Assembly: GCA_027475525.1 (NCBI GenBank)
Contig: JAMWFC010000051.1
Location: 2,836,616-2,900,615, forward strand
Direction: 5' to 3'
DNA from: Macrolepiota albuminosa
Taxonomy: Eukaryota; Basidiomycota; Agaricomycetes; Agaricales; Agaricaceae
Length of the DNA stretch: 64,000 bases
The notes under the pieces were generated by a model that saw only the letters and a list, made by a program, of their open reading frames with translations, made no database searches and was not told the origin of the DNA. Numbering within the stretch: position 1 is the first letter of the stretch; each line of letters starts with the position of its first letter. A program made the translations under genes and the position numbers. This document shows positions 56,078 through 64,000 of this stretch, piece after piece.

Positions 56078-56301
56078 TCAGCACTTGCATTCCTCGGGCT
56101 TGCAAGTGCAACTAATGAAGAGTAATAGTTATATTATCATGAAGAATAGATCATGGGATGGAATAGACCTACCCTGCACCGCACTTGCAAGACGCGATAC
56201 CGCAGTTAGCTTGGTCAATAGGGGCTGAGGTGACCTGCCATGGTCAAGCGATTGGTTAGGACGGTCTCTAAGAAGAAAGGAAAAGGACTTACAGTGAACA
56301 T
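56078..56301 (-). CDS. Metallothionein, 34 residues, three exons
   Basis: Binds copper, zinc or cadmium in the cytosol. Too short and too split for ordinary ORF calling. Exons: 56293-56301 (9 nt, ATG TTC ACT), 56173-56234 and 56078-56111. Introns have GTAAGT and GTAGGT donors and CAG and TAG acceptors, and the phase is kept. The product begins MFTVTSAPIDQANCGIAS and ends with a cysteine cluster: CKCGAG joined across intron 2 to CTCKPEECKC and TGA. The seven cysteines (one single C, then C-x-C, C-x-C and C-x-C pairs) are typical of small basidiomycete metallothioneins. A TATA box lies about 90 bp upstream, and two pairs of direct repeats lie beyond it. Metal induction is an inference. Confidence 0.88.
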
Positions 56302-56386
56302 TGTATAGTTTAGTAGCTTTCGATAGGTGGTAGTAACTGAGAGTGGTTATTGATGGGTCTCCTTAGAACTCTGGTCCTCCTTTATA

Positions 56387-56570
56387 TTCCTTCAAGTCTA
56401 TTTATGAATATTTACCTCCAATGATGGTCCAATAAATCGCTCATTGTCCAGAAATTCGCGCATGATTCAGATCATGATTTGATTACTCATTCGACCATCC
56501 AGAAATTCGCGCATGACTAAGGTCCGTCTCCAAAAAATCGCTCACTGAATTACGAAGGAAGAGGCTTAAA
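56387..56570 (-). promoter_or_regulatory. Metallothionein promoter: TATA box and direct repeats
   Basis: TATAAA on the minus strand at 56391-56396. Upstream, TCCAGAAATTCGCGCATGA occurs twice (56447-56465 and 56498-56516), and AATCGCTCA also occurs twice (near 56435 and 56537). The repeated core TGCGCGAA (minus strand) resembles metal-response-element cores (TGCRCNC) with one mismatch. Confidence 0.5.
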
Positions 56571-57575
56571 CTGCAGCGGATCATAGACCAGGGCCTGTCG
56601 GGCCCCGATTTCCTTATGGGATAAACTCGCAGGGTTGTCGGCCGGGTGACCTAGGAGTTTTGTGTAATGGAATTACATCAAAATAGCCACCGAATTCCAA
56701 TTAAGCCCTGGGACTCAGCTCCCCTACAAGTCTGTCCAAAATGTGGCCTTCGAATGGCCTCAAATACGCTATCTATTTGGCTTTTTTGCGGCTTCAAATA
56801 TGCTAGTCCTTTGGACCAAGTCCTTTTCACGTGATAGATTTTCTAACGCACGTGACAGGGAATAATAACAAGTCCTACACCTGAGGCGAAGGATCAATAA
56901 CCATGTCAAAGTTCAAAAATAATTTTTAGAACTAGTAGCAAAAATTAGATAGTTATCTTACATGCAATGAATTAATGTAGCATGGCTGAAATTAAACCAT
57001 TGGCATCTTTATAAAAAGTATGGCAGCTTTGCAACAGGCTATTTGACAATGCATCAAGCTGTATAAAATGAATTAATAATGTATTGTCTGCAAAGAAGTT
57101 GACAAGATATTTCAAGTAGATGTGCACATGTAGGAAGGATGAGGCTTGAAGACACAACACAATACTACTAAATGAATAAGTTCAGAGCTTTTATTTTGAT
57201 GATATCCATTCAATGATGTTGAAATGATTTAAAGAAATGGAACAAATCATTAGAGAGCAGAGGTTGTGGCCTAAAAGAGTTTGACAGTTCAGTGCAAAGG
57301 CATATCCTCTAAGAGATTAAAATGTTGTTGTCACACCTCTTTTTCCAGCCCTGACTTTGCAGTTCTAACTTGAAGTGATCACCTTCTATAGTCATATCTG
57401 TGATTATATTACTGTGTTAAGTAATACTGAGAACTTGCTAAATATAATTACAGGGCTATCCATGGACATTTGATGCTGATAAAATGGAAAAATTTTGACA
57501 ATGTTTTCATCAAATAAATTATTGGCTAGTCTAAGTAAATCCTGACAAAAATATATTTGCAGTATGGAAATTCAG
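56571..57575. other. Intergenic, no gene seen
   Basis: A/T-rich 1 kb between the metallothionein promoter and the tRNA; no coding signal or repeat recognised. Confidence 0.55.
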
Positions 57576-57658
57576 AACCCCTGGCGGGACTCGAACCCGC
57601 AACCTCCAGATGAACCCATTGTAGAAGTCTGACGTCATAACCATTAGACAACAGGGGC
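57576..57658 (-). tRNA. tRNA-Arg(UCU) with 10-nt intron
   Basis: The 83-nt gene folds as a full cloverleaf. Acceptor arm GCCCCTG pairs with CAGGGGT (G1-U72 wobble), D arm GTC/GAC, anticodon stem TCAGA with TCTGG, and T arm GCGGG-TTCGAGT-CCCGC. The anticodon TCT is at 57623-57625. A 10-nt intron (57612-57621) follows the base after the anticodon, the canonical position; the spliced tRNA is 73 nt without CCA. Internal promoters: A box over the D arm, B box GGTTCGAGTCC in the T arm. The discriminator base is T. Confidence 0.92.
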
Positions 57659-57779
57659 CTTAATTCCGCAGACTAATGGATATAGATAGCAGTACGCTTC
57701 CCAGTCTGACGTCATAACCATTAGACAACAGGGGCCTTAATTCCGCAGACTAATGGATATAGATAGCAGTACGCTTCCC
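57626..57779. repeat. 77-bp-period duplication cutting through the tRNA
   Basis: Copies 57626-57702 and 57703-57779 are identical; the boundary lies in the anticodon stem-loop region. Confidence 0.97.
57703..57735 (-). pseudogene. Partial second copy of the tRNA 5' half
   Basis: Acceptor 5' strand, D arm and half of the anticodon arm, repeated 77 bp upstream of the real gene; no T arm. Very likely an assembly copy rather than a tRNA fragment gene. Confidence 0.9.
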
Positions 57780-57828
57780 TTCTTTCTCAACTATCCGTGC
57801 TTGTAACCTTTTTTGCCCTGTTTGCACC

Positions 57829-60348
57829 ATGAGCGGCCCTCAGGAGTCAGTGCCGTCGTCTTCATCGACGACGAACCTGACTCTCTCGTCGTCGCCGGAC
57901 TCCATACAAGCTCTTACTGAGCCTATCCCTACACCATCTGTCCGCCGTCGCCGCTCCACCAGCAGCGATGCCAGTGACCTGACCGCCCGTCTCCGTCATT
58001 CCCCCATCATGGCTCGGTCCTTCGACCCCGAGGCTCGCGAGCGCCAACGCACAATGGATGTTGACATGGCCATGCAACTTTCCCGTGCCCGTAGAGAAAC
58101 AGTCGCCGGTTCTCCGGAGATATCATCCCTTCCTGAACATGCTCAGCGTCGTGAAGAGGGGGAATCCGCTATCCACTTCACTGACACCGCTGTTCAGTCT
58201 GATCCTGAAGATGAAGCTGCTGGAATCAGTCCCAATTCTTCACGTCTTGATCTCAAGTTGCACCTCAACACGATGCATGATGCCTCTCTATTAGCACACG
58301 CGCCGCCCTTGAATCATGCCGCTCATGACACAAACGCAGAATCCCTCTATGGTCTTCCCACTTACCAAGCTAATATGTCTCGCTCCGAATTCGACTTCAC
58401 TCTTATGGAGGAGTTTGCCGCTGTTGAAAAAGCAACTCTTGGTATTGGTGCTTCACCGACCACAAAGTTCACTTTAGATACAACTCCTAGACGCTTTCCA
58501 CCTACGGAACGAGATCCAGGAGAAGCAGGCCCTTCTAAACCTTCTGGCCAGCTCTTTTCACCAATCCAATCACCCGAAACCAATGGAGAAGATCTGTCAA
58601 GACCCAGCCCAAGCCCCGGGCGACAGCGTAAACTCAGTCACTCCCATCCGCATCCGCGTACTCAACGTAAAGGCATCGGAGGTAAAATGGCACTGTTTGA
58701 GAACCCTCATGATCCGTTCTCCGGTGGAACACCGTCCATAGGTGGTCTTGGTGGCCTCTCCCTAGCTTCTCGTTTCTCAGGTGGTTTCGGTCGACACAAC
58801 GCTTCTAGCAACGAGGCAGGTACGCAGCCACCCATGCTTTCTGGCATACTCAATACGGGTCATGATCGGCCTTACCGATTCTCGTTCTATTCCAATGCTC
58901 TTGCTGCTACTATTCATGCGCGTAGCCTTAGCGAACTTCCCGCAGAAGGTCAAACTTTCGAACAATTGTTTGTTGGAATACATCCAGAGGGTAGTACAGG
59001 ACAGGAACATGCGCCTCCCCCATTCCGTGAGGGATACTTCAACGGGCCGAGCGGCAATAGTGGAAATCGAAAAATTGCCTCCGACCAAAAGTCGACGATG
59101 AGGCCAGGTCCCGTGGGAAATAATGGAACTGCGGGAGATTCAGATGACCGGACATGGTGGTTGGATGTTTTGTCGCCCACAGATGAGGAAATGAAAATGC
59201 TTAGTAAGGTGCGTCTAGTATCCTATATCTTTCCTCCAAAGTTCTGACGAGTTTTCTTTAGGTATTTTCTATCCATCCCCTGACGACAGAAGACATTCAA
59301 ATGGAGGAAACGCGTGAAAAAATTGAGCTCTTCCGTAATTACTACCTCGTGTGTTTCCGCAGCTTCGACCAAGACCAGTATAGCCCTACATATCTCGAGC
59401 CTTTGAACATGTACATCATCGTGTTCCGCGAGGGTATCCTTTCTGTGCGTAATTTTACCGACAATTCAACATACTCATCAGTTTCCGTCCAGTTCCATTT
59501 TAGACCGACGCCTCATCCACAAAATGTCCGAAGACGCATCAAACAATTGAAGGACTACATCGCTGTTACATCTGACTGGATTTCTTACGCCTTAATTGAT
59601 GACATTACCGATGCTTTTGGTCCACTCATTCAAAATATCGAATACGAAGTCGACTCCATTGACGAGCTTGTGCTCATTCTCAAGGAGGCCGAGCAAAGCG
59701 ACATGTTGAGGAGGATTGGTACATGCCGGAAGAAGGTCATGGGTTTGTTGCGGCTGATGGGAAATAAGGCCGACGTTGTGAAAGGGTTGGCAAAGAGATG
59801 CAACGAGAACTGGAGGGTAGCTCCAACTTCCGATATTGTAAGTCGTCAACGCACTTCTGAATAATTTCGCTCTTAACCTCTTTATCTTTGCAACAGGGTC
59901 TCTACCTTTCGGATATCCAAGTAAGCCTGCGACTTCTACAAGCACTTGAATAATGCTCATTATATGCATGCAGGACCATCTGATTACCATGACTCAGAAT
60001 TTAAATCACTATGAAAAAATTCTTTCGCGGTCGCATTCTAACTACCTCGCTCAGATTTCGATCGAGATGACGGAAGCAAACAACCAGATTAATGACGTCC
60101 TTTCGAAACTCACTGCACTCGGTACGGTGTTGATTCCTATGAACTTGGTCACTGGTTTGTGGGGAATGAATGTACATGTACCAGGACAAGACATAGAGGT
60201 GTGTGCTTACCTTTACGAAGAGTATTGTCGACGGAAGATGAAAAAAAAGCAGGGCTATGCGTGGTTTGTATCTATCGTGGCTTTTTTGGCCGCATTTGCA
60301 ATGATTGGTGGTTATTCGACATATCGTTTCATGGTTGGCCGATCGTAA
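57829..60348 (+). CDS. MNR2: CorA-family Mg2+ transporter, Mnr2 type
   Basis: Vacuolar or plasma-membrane magnesium channel. Six exons: 57829-59208, 59262-59444, 59493-59837, 59897-59920 (24 nt), 59974-60198 and 60253-60348. A cytosolic N-terminal extension of about 380 Ser/Pro-rich residues precedes the CorA domain (PFREGYFNGP, WWLDVLSPTDEEMKMLSK, FSIHPLTTEDIQMEETREKI, FRNYYLVCFRSFD, GILSFHFRPTPHPQNV). Long stalk helices follow (AFGPLIQNIEYEVDSIDELV). Transmembrane segment 1 ends at the selectivity motif GMN (LVTGLWGMNVHVPGQ), and segment 2 is YAWFVSIVAFLAAFAMIGGY. The large N-terminal extension is what favours Mnr2/Alr over mitochondrial Mrs2. A stop-free reading of the last intron is possible but would insert a charged segment into the loop. 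Confidence 0.93.
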
Positions 60349-60680
60349 ACTTCTTTGGAAGGCACTGATAGCATTTGGATGGACTGGTAAATTCTCTTTC
60401 ATTTTCTGCGTACGTGCATATACACTTGTCCGCGATATATCTTACTGTGGACTTCCTTGTTGTTATTACTCATTATCTGACTGGGCTCATTAGGTAAACC
60501 ATACACGATTCAATAATCCATAGACTGCAATGACGACCATTTCTCCGTTTGTTAGTTTGCGCCACGGCGGAGTTTCAATATCACATGACCGTGTTTATAA
60601 CAATGGCGCAAGTAATTACAACAAATGACATACTTCTCTTTGTCTGCTACGTATACCAAAGCATCTCGCCATTACGAGAA
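60349..60680. other. Intergenic, MNR2 3' side and orphan promoter
   Basis: An upstream in-frame ATG at 60549 exists, but starting there buries the signal peptide; no separate gene seen. Confidence 0.55.
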
Positions 60681-62435
60681 ATGAAATTACTCGTCTGTGT
60701 GATATTCCTTTACTTCTCTGCTGCCGCTTTGGCGTCCAGCGTCCCAACCCTGGACCTGGTAACTCATGCTGCATCGGCCACCACGACCGCAGCTCCATCC
60801 CCAACCACTTCCATGGTGCAATACCGCACGGTAACCTGTTTCTCTACCCGCGCTGCATATGGAGACCTTGAAAGACACGTGGCTGTCGATTTCGATAGCC
60901 CGGTCTTTAGAAAACGCCTATATAGCGACCGCCTCTCCTTCGCCGCCAATTACGCCAATGCCCGCGAAATCACGATGGCTTTCCTTAAGACTACTGCTCG
61001 CCAAGTAGGAGAATATCTCTTAACCCTTGACTATGGCACTATTGGAAATATCGTCTTTCGCGCGGCAGTCCGTTCCCTCACTCCTGGTTACGAACTTCAG
61101 CTACTCGACACGGATGCATGGCAGCAGGTTACTTCCGATGTCGCTGCAATCACCTATATGCAAGGGTCTTTCCCTCAACTTCCCACCTCACCTAGCGCCG
61201 TAAATATAAACGCTCTTGATCTCCAGCTGCCAACACAACTGCCGAGCCTTACCGACTTCAGATGGGGAGTCAAATACATGCTTGCACATCTGGACGCGTC
61301 TGCTCTTATTTCGCTTGGACTGAGGGCTGTTGTGACTTACTTAGACCTGGACGTGACTATTGACACTGCCGAAGCGATGGCGCTTGTCGATGCCGGTATG
61401 CACATTGCCTTCCGTTCTCGTGCTAGTGTCCCGCAGTTCCACAAATTCGGAGACGTTCTCAAATCACTTGATACTGTTTTCCCGTCTCTTGAGCTGTCGT
61501 CCTTGGTTTCTGGATTGCCTCACCCGCCGCTACGTCCGTTCGAACCAGCTGAAGATTCCTTGCCTAGAAGCTCCATTAGCTTCACTCCCACGCCTCCATC
61601 TTATGAAATGGAAAAAGAACCTTTCGTTGTAACGGTCTACTTCTCTGAAACCCCTGCGCCTAGATCGGAAACCAGGTTTGGCAATCATGAACAACGGGAT
61701 GCAGATCCTCATACTAAAGGACTTGGTGAATACATTACGTTTGAAGACCCGGTTGCCAATAACATCATCCGTGACGCCTTGCACATTGTGATAGCAATTC
61801 TCGCTACTGGTGGTGTCGTGATTTCAACAATGAAAATGATTGATGGCTTCCGGAAAGCAGAACAAGCTAAACAGGACCTCATCAAGTTACACGCTCTGAA
61901 AAGCCTAGCTTATCTTTCCTGGAACTGCCGCAAGGCATTATTGGAAACTCTTGCTACCAGTAAATCCTCCAGACTCATCGAGCTCGCGCCTGATTATGAG
62001 CTTGCCATTGCTCCAGACATTCCTGAAGCTCAAATCGTAGCACACGTAATCAGACTCGTGTGTGCTCTGTCTCCTGAGCGACGCCAAGATTTTACTTACG
62101 CACTGGAAATTGCATCTCTGCCTCTCCCCCCTCTTGTCCCCACTCTACCTGATCCCGTAGATCCTATCCAACAAATTGCGCCATCTCCTATCTCTTCTTC
62201 CTCTACTGAAGTTGCTTCTACAGCTGCAACAATCACTTCAGCAGCATCACCACCACCACCATCACCACCACCACCGTCGTCATCATCATCATCGCCGCCA
62301 CCACCACCGTCATCATCATCATCATCACTACCACCACCACCACCATCGTCATCGTCATCGTCACCACCATCATCGTCACCATCACCATCACCATCATCCG
62401 CATCGCCACCACCACCACTACAAGGTGACCCATAG
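60681..62435 (+). CDS. Orphan secreted or membrane protein with Ser/Pro tail
   Basis: I do not recognise the family. The start MKLLVCVIFLYFSAAALASS at 60681 gives a clear signal peptide. Residues 50-330 form a folded-looking region with no known motif (TRQVGEYLLTLDYGTIGNIV-like helices, VVTYLDLDVTIDTAEAMALV). Residues near 365-395 contain one hydrophobic span (DALHIVIAILATGGVVISTM) that should anchor the protein in a membrane, followed by a helical stretch (KAEQAKQDLIKLHALKSLAY). The last 75 residues are runs of Ser and Pro from CCA/TCA repeats. Single exon. The topology suggests an ectodomain, one membrane pass and a low-complexity tail. No neighbour hints at its role. Confidence 0.7.
   Translation: MKLLVCVIFLYFSAAALASSVPTLDLVTHAASATTTAAPSPTTSMVQYRTVTCFSTRAAYGDLERHVAVDFDSPVFRKRLYSDRLSFAANYANAREITMAFLKTTARQVGEYLLTLDYGTIGNIVFRAAVRSLTPGYELQLLDTDAWQQVTSDVAAITYMQGSFPQLPTSPSAVNINALDLQLPTQLPSLTDFRWGVKYMLAHLDASALISLGLRAVVTYLDLDVTIDTAEAMALVDAGMHIAFRSRASVPQFHKFGDVLKSLDTVFPSLELSSLVSGLPHPPLRPFEPAEDSLPRSSISFTPTPPSYEMEKEPFVVTVYFSETPAPRSETRFGNHEQRDADPHTKGLGEYITFEDPVANNIIRDALHIVIAILATGGVVISTMKMIDGFRKAEQAKQDLIKLHALKSLAYLSWNCRKALLETLATSKSSRLIELAPDYELAIAPDIPEAQIVAHVIRLVCALSPERRQDFTYALEIASLPLPPLVPTLPDPVDPIQQIAPSPISSSSTEVASTAATITSAASPPPPSPPPPSSSSSSPPPPPSSSSSSLPPPPPSSSSSSPPSSSPSPSPSSASPPPPLQGDP
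62239..62420 (+). repeat. CCA/TCA trinucleotide-type low-complexity tract
   Basis: Encodes the Ser/Pro tail; in the next frame it would encode poly-His and on the other strand poly-Val/Met, none of which is likely to be real. Confidence 0.85.
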
Positions 62436-63652
62436 TATCCACAGATAGAAGAAAATCTTGAGCTGAATTATTCGATGCCTAATGGACTTGGATTATAGCT
62501 GCTGAAAAGATTCATCCGCTTGAAGCTTGTTACTCATGCATTTCATTCATCCTTATTTCCGGCCTTTTTTTTTCGTCAGGCTCGATTCTATTGAGTGCTC
62601 GGACAAACTGCCTGATTCGCAATTACGTTTTGTAAACGACAGCAGTCTATTTAATGGTTAGTTACTATCACCGGATTCGTTCCTTGCTTCAACTTCATTA
62701 TTCTGTTCCAATCATCATTATAGATCTATCAGTATTTGAACACTTCCTATACCATACCTTAACCAGTAAATCGCGGATTCAACGAGCTTGAAAGAAAGCA
62801 TGATGATACAAACTCCACGTACTTTACTATCTGTAAAAGTAGTATTATTAGATAAGTCGAAGGCCACTTCCAGCAAAATAAAGTATCACTTTCTTAAATC
62901 AGTTTTGGTCCTTCAATTAGTGGACGGAAACTGGACTGTCTCGCATCAGACAGGAAATGGCAGAGAGGACAATCCATAAGCGAACTGGTAAAGACCACAT
63001 AGAAGGAGTAGTGCGCCTAAGCCGCGCGTGGAGACTGGCTTGCAGGCTTGGGCATCGAAAGACCACCGGATCGAGATAGATAAGAGCCTAGGTAGGACGC
63101 CAGAGCCCCACACAGAGTGCGTAGACAACACTTCCCTGGGGTGGTTCACGACTGCACTCTTACCCCAACATACACGAAAATGGAAACAACTATGTTTCCC
63201 ACTTCCTCTAAAAAATAGAGGCTAACTTATGTAGACCCGTATAGTGTACGATAGAACCACCAAAAAAAGACAAAAAAAGGAATACCAAACATCGCAGGCA
63301 CTCAAGTGTCCTTGGATGTCTTTCACACGCACGCTACGCCGCATGGTATTTGCCAGTCTACACCACACATTATCTATAGTAGGTAACTAACAGGTGGTAC
63401 GAAAATAAATTACGCCATATATCCATATGACTCAAGGGCCAGGAAGGAAGGAAACCGGCACAACTGCTTTCTGTACAAAGCAAAACTAGCGACGAATGCC
63501 TCCTGTTGACCTTGTTCGCGTGTCGCAAATGACCGAATAATTCAGCAATAAGTGTTCCACAGATGATGCATCGTCACGTAGAACAAACCACTTGCAGAAG
63601 ACGAGGTAGAGTCTCGTTAATTATAACGATTATCCGTAAGGGACTCCAGGAC
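62436..63652. other. Intergenic region, no gene supported
   Basis: 1.2 kb with scattered short ORFs only; includes the 3' flanks of the orphan and SET genes, which converge here. Confidence 0.55.
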
Positions 63653-64000
63653 TCAGAAATCGGCAGTTGTTCCCGAATCACTACTAGAATAAGTTTCATC
63701 CGAGGAATGTTGGTCAAGGTTATACAAAACCTGATCTAAGGAGGAATCTGGATTTTGTATACGGCTGGTATCTTCCACATCTGCATCGTCTTTTTCTTTG
63801 AAGAACCAGTCACCGTAATTAAGAGCAAGTTCGATTCCAGGCGGTATATAGCGGCCTAAAAACCGAAACGTGGTGTAACGTCAGCATTGTACCTGTTTCA
63901 AAGAAAGAGGGAAGTTGGAAGAAATGTAGGAATACGGCACGATGATGATGTAAAAGCATAAGGTGTCATGGACACTCACGGGCAAAAATACCAATTCGAT
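63653..64000 (-). CDS. SET-domain protein, C-terminal end (partial)
   Basis: Two exon pieces: 63980-64000 (edge of window) and 63653-63855, joined in phase across a GTGAGT...TTTTAG intron. The spliced reading RIGIFARRYIPPGIEL then ALNYGDWFFKEKDD matches the end of a SET domain, where homologues have R-(V/I)-G-(I/F)-F-A followed by (R)-x-I-P-x-G-x-E-L-x-x-(D/N)-Y. The tyrosine and the N-Y-G motif that line the methyl-donor pocket are present. After it comes an acidic Ser/Asp-rich tail ending GTTADF. It would be a lysine methyltransferase of histones or other proteins; the subfamily cannot be told from this piece, and there is no post-SET cysteine cluster. Confidence 0.78.

Noticed and set aside
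60199..60252. Reading through the last MNR2 intron as coding
   Set aside because: It is open but inserts a basic segment between the GMN loop and the second membrane span; GTGTGT...GCAG splicing restores the family pattern.
62176..62448. ORF with long poly-His run, and its antisense Val/Met-rich partner (62233-62442)
   Set aside because: Both are frame shadows of the CCA/TCA repeat that encodes the Ser/Pro tail of the orphan gene.
1..64000. CRISPR arrays, operons, ribosome binding sites, phage features
   Set aside because: The window is eukaryotic; the regular direct repeats seen are LTRs or 77-bp duplications, not spacer arrays.

Overview
The window is nuclear DNA of a basidiomycete fungus, most probably an Agaricomycete. 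Host genes are dense and carry many short GT-AG introns and very small exons (down to 5 nt). The gene set is ordinary fungal housekeeping: a PP1 inhibitor-2 homologue, Mtd1, Orm, a Virilizer-type protein, Mdm34, a Uds1-domain protein and an Mnr2-type CorA transporter. The retroelements are Ty3/Gypsy families rich in CpG-to-TpG/CpA decay. All assignments are from reading the sequence; nothing was searched.

Bases 1-39,000 are a nested transposon block. Two convergent, disrupted multi-exon genes form its substrate: H1 on + (8170-20518) and H2 on - (20530-35987), with stops 11 bp apart. H1 is cut off on its left by a rearranged LTR (7189-8169). Element B (minus, 5' LTR 6147-7188) sits in that LTR, and element A (minus, LTR 4127-5025) sits in the gag of B and runs off the left edge. 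A complete 11.7-kb chromovirus (element D, 8826-20480, 233-bp LTRs, TSD GTGCC) lies in the last exon of H1 and carries an extra 1046-codon sense ORF after pol. A complete 13.5-kb Gypsy element (element C, 21488-35003, 1071-bp LTRs) lies in H2 and carries two antisense multi-exon genes between pol and the 3' LTR. One of these encodes a Zn2Cys6-like cysteine cluster. Element C is flanked by a 35-bp target duplication instead of the usual 4-6 bp. Next is a 2.47-kb unit bounded by inverted repeats (36498-38971) that encloses a hemerythrin-like gene.

Bases 40,771-64,000 are gene-rich: inhibitor-2 (+), MTD1 (+), ORM (-) divergent from the Virilizer-like gene (+), a GH3 N-acetylhexosaminidase-like gene (-), MDM34 (-) divergent from a Uds1-domain gene (+), a 34-codon three-exon metallothionein (-), an intron-containing tRNA-Arg(UCU) (-), an Mnr2/CorA transporter (+), a secreted or membrane orphan with a Ser/Pro tail (+), and the C-terminus of a SET-domain gene (-) at the right edge.

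Seventeen places carry a near-perfect tandem duplication with a period of exactly 77 bp. They cluster in repeats, break reading frames and duplicate half of the tRNA. They look like untrimmed k=77 overlaps left by a de Bruijn-graph assembler. Readers should discount the frameshifts they cause before calling genes dead.
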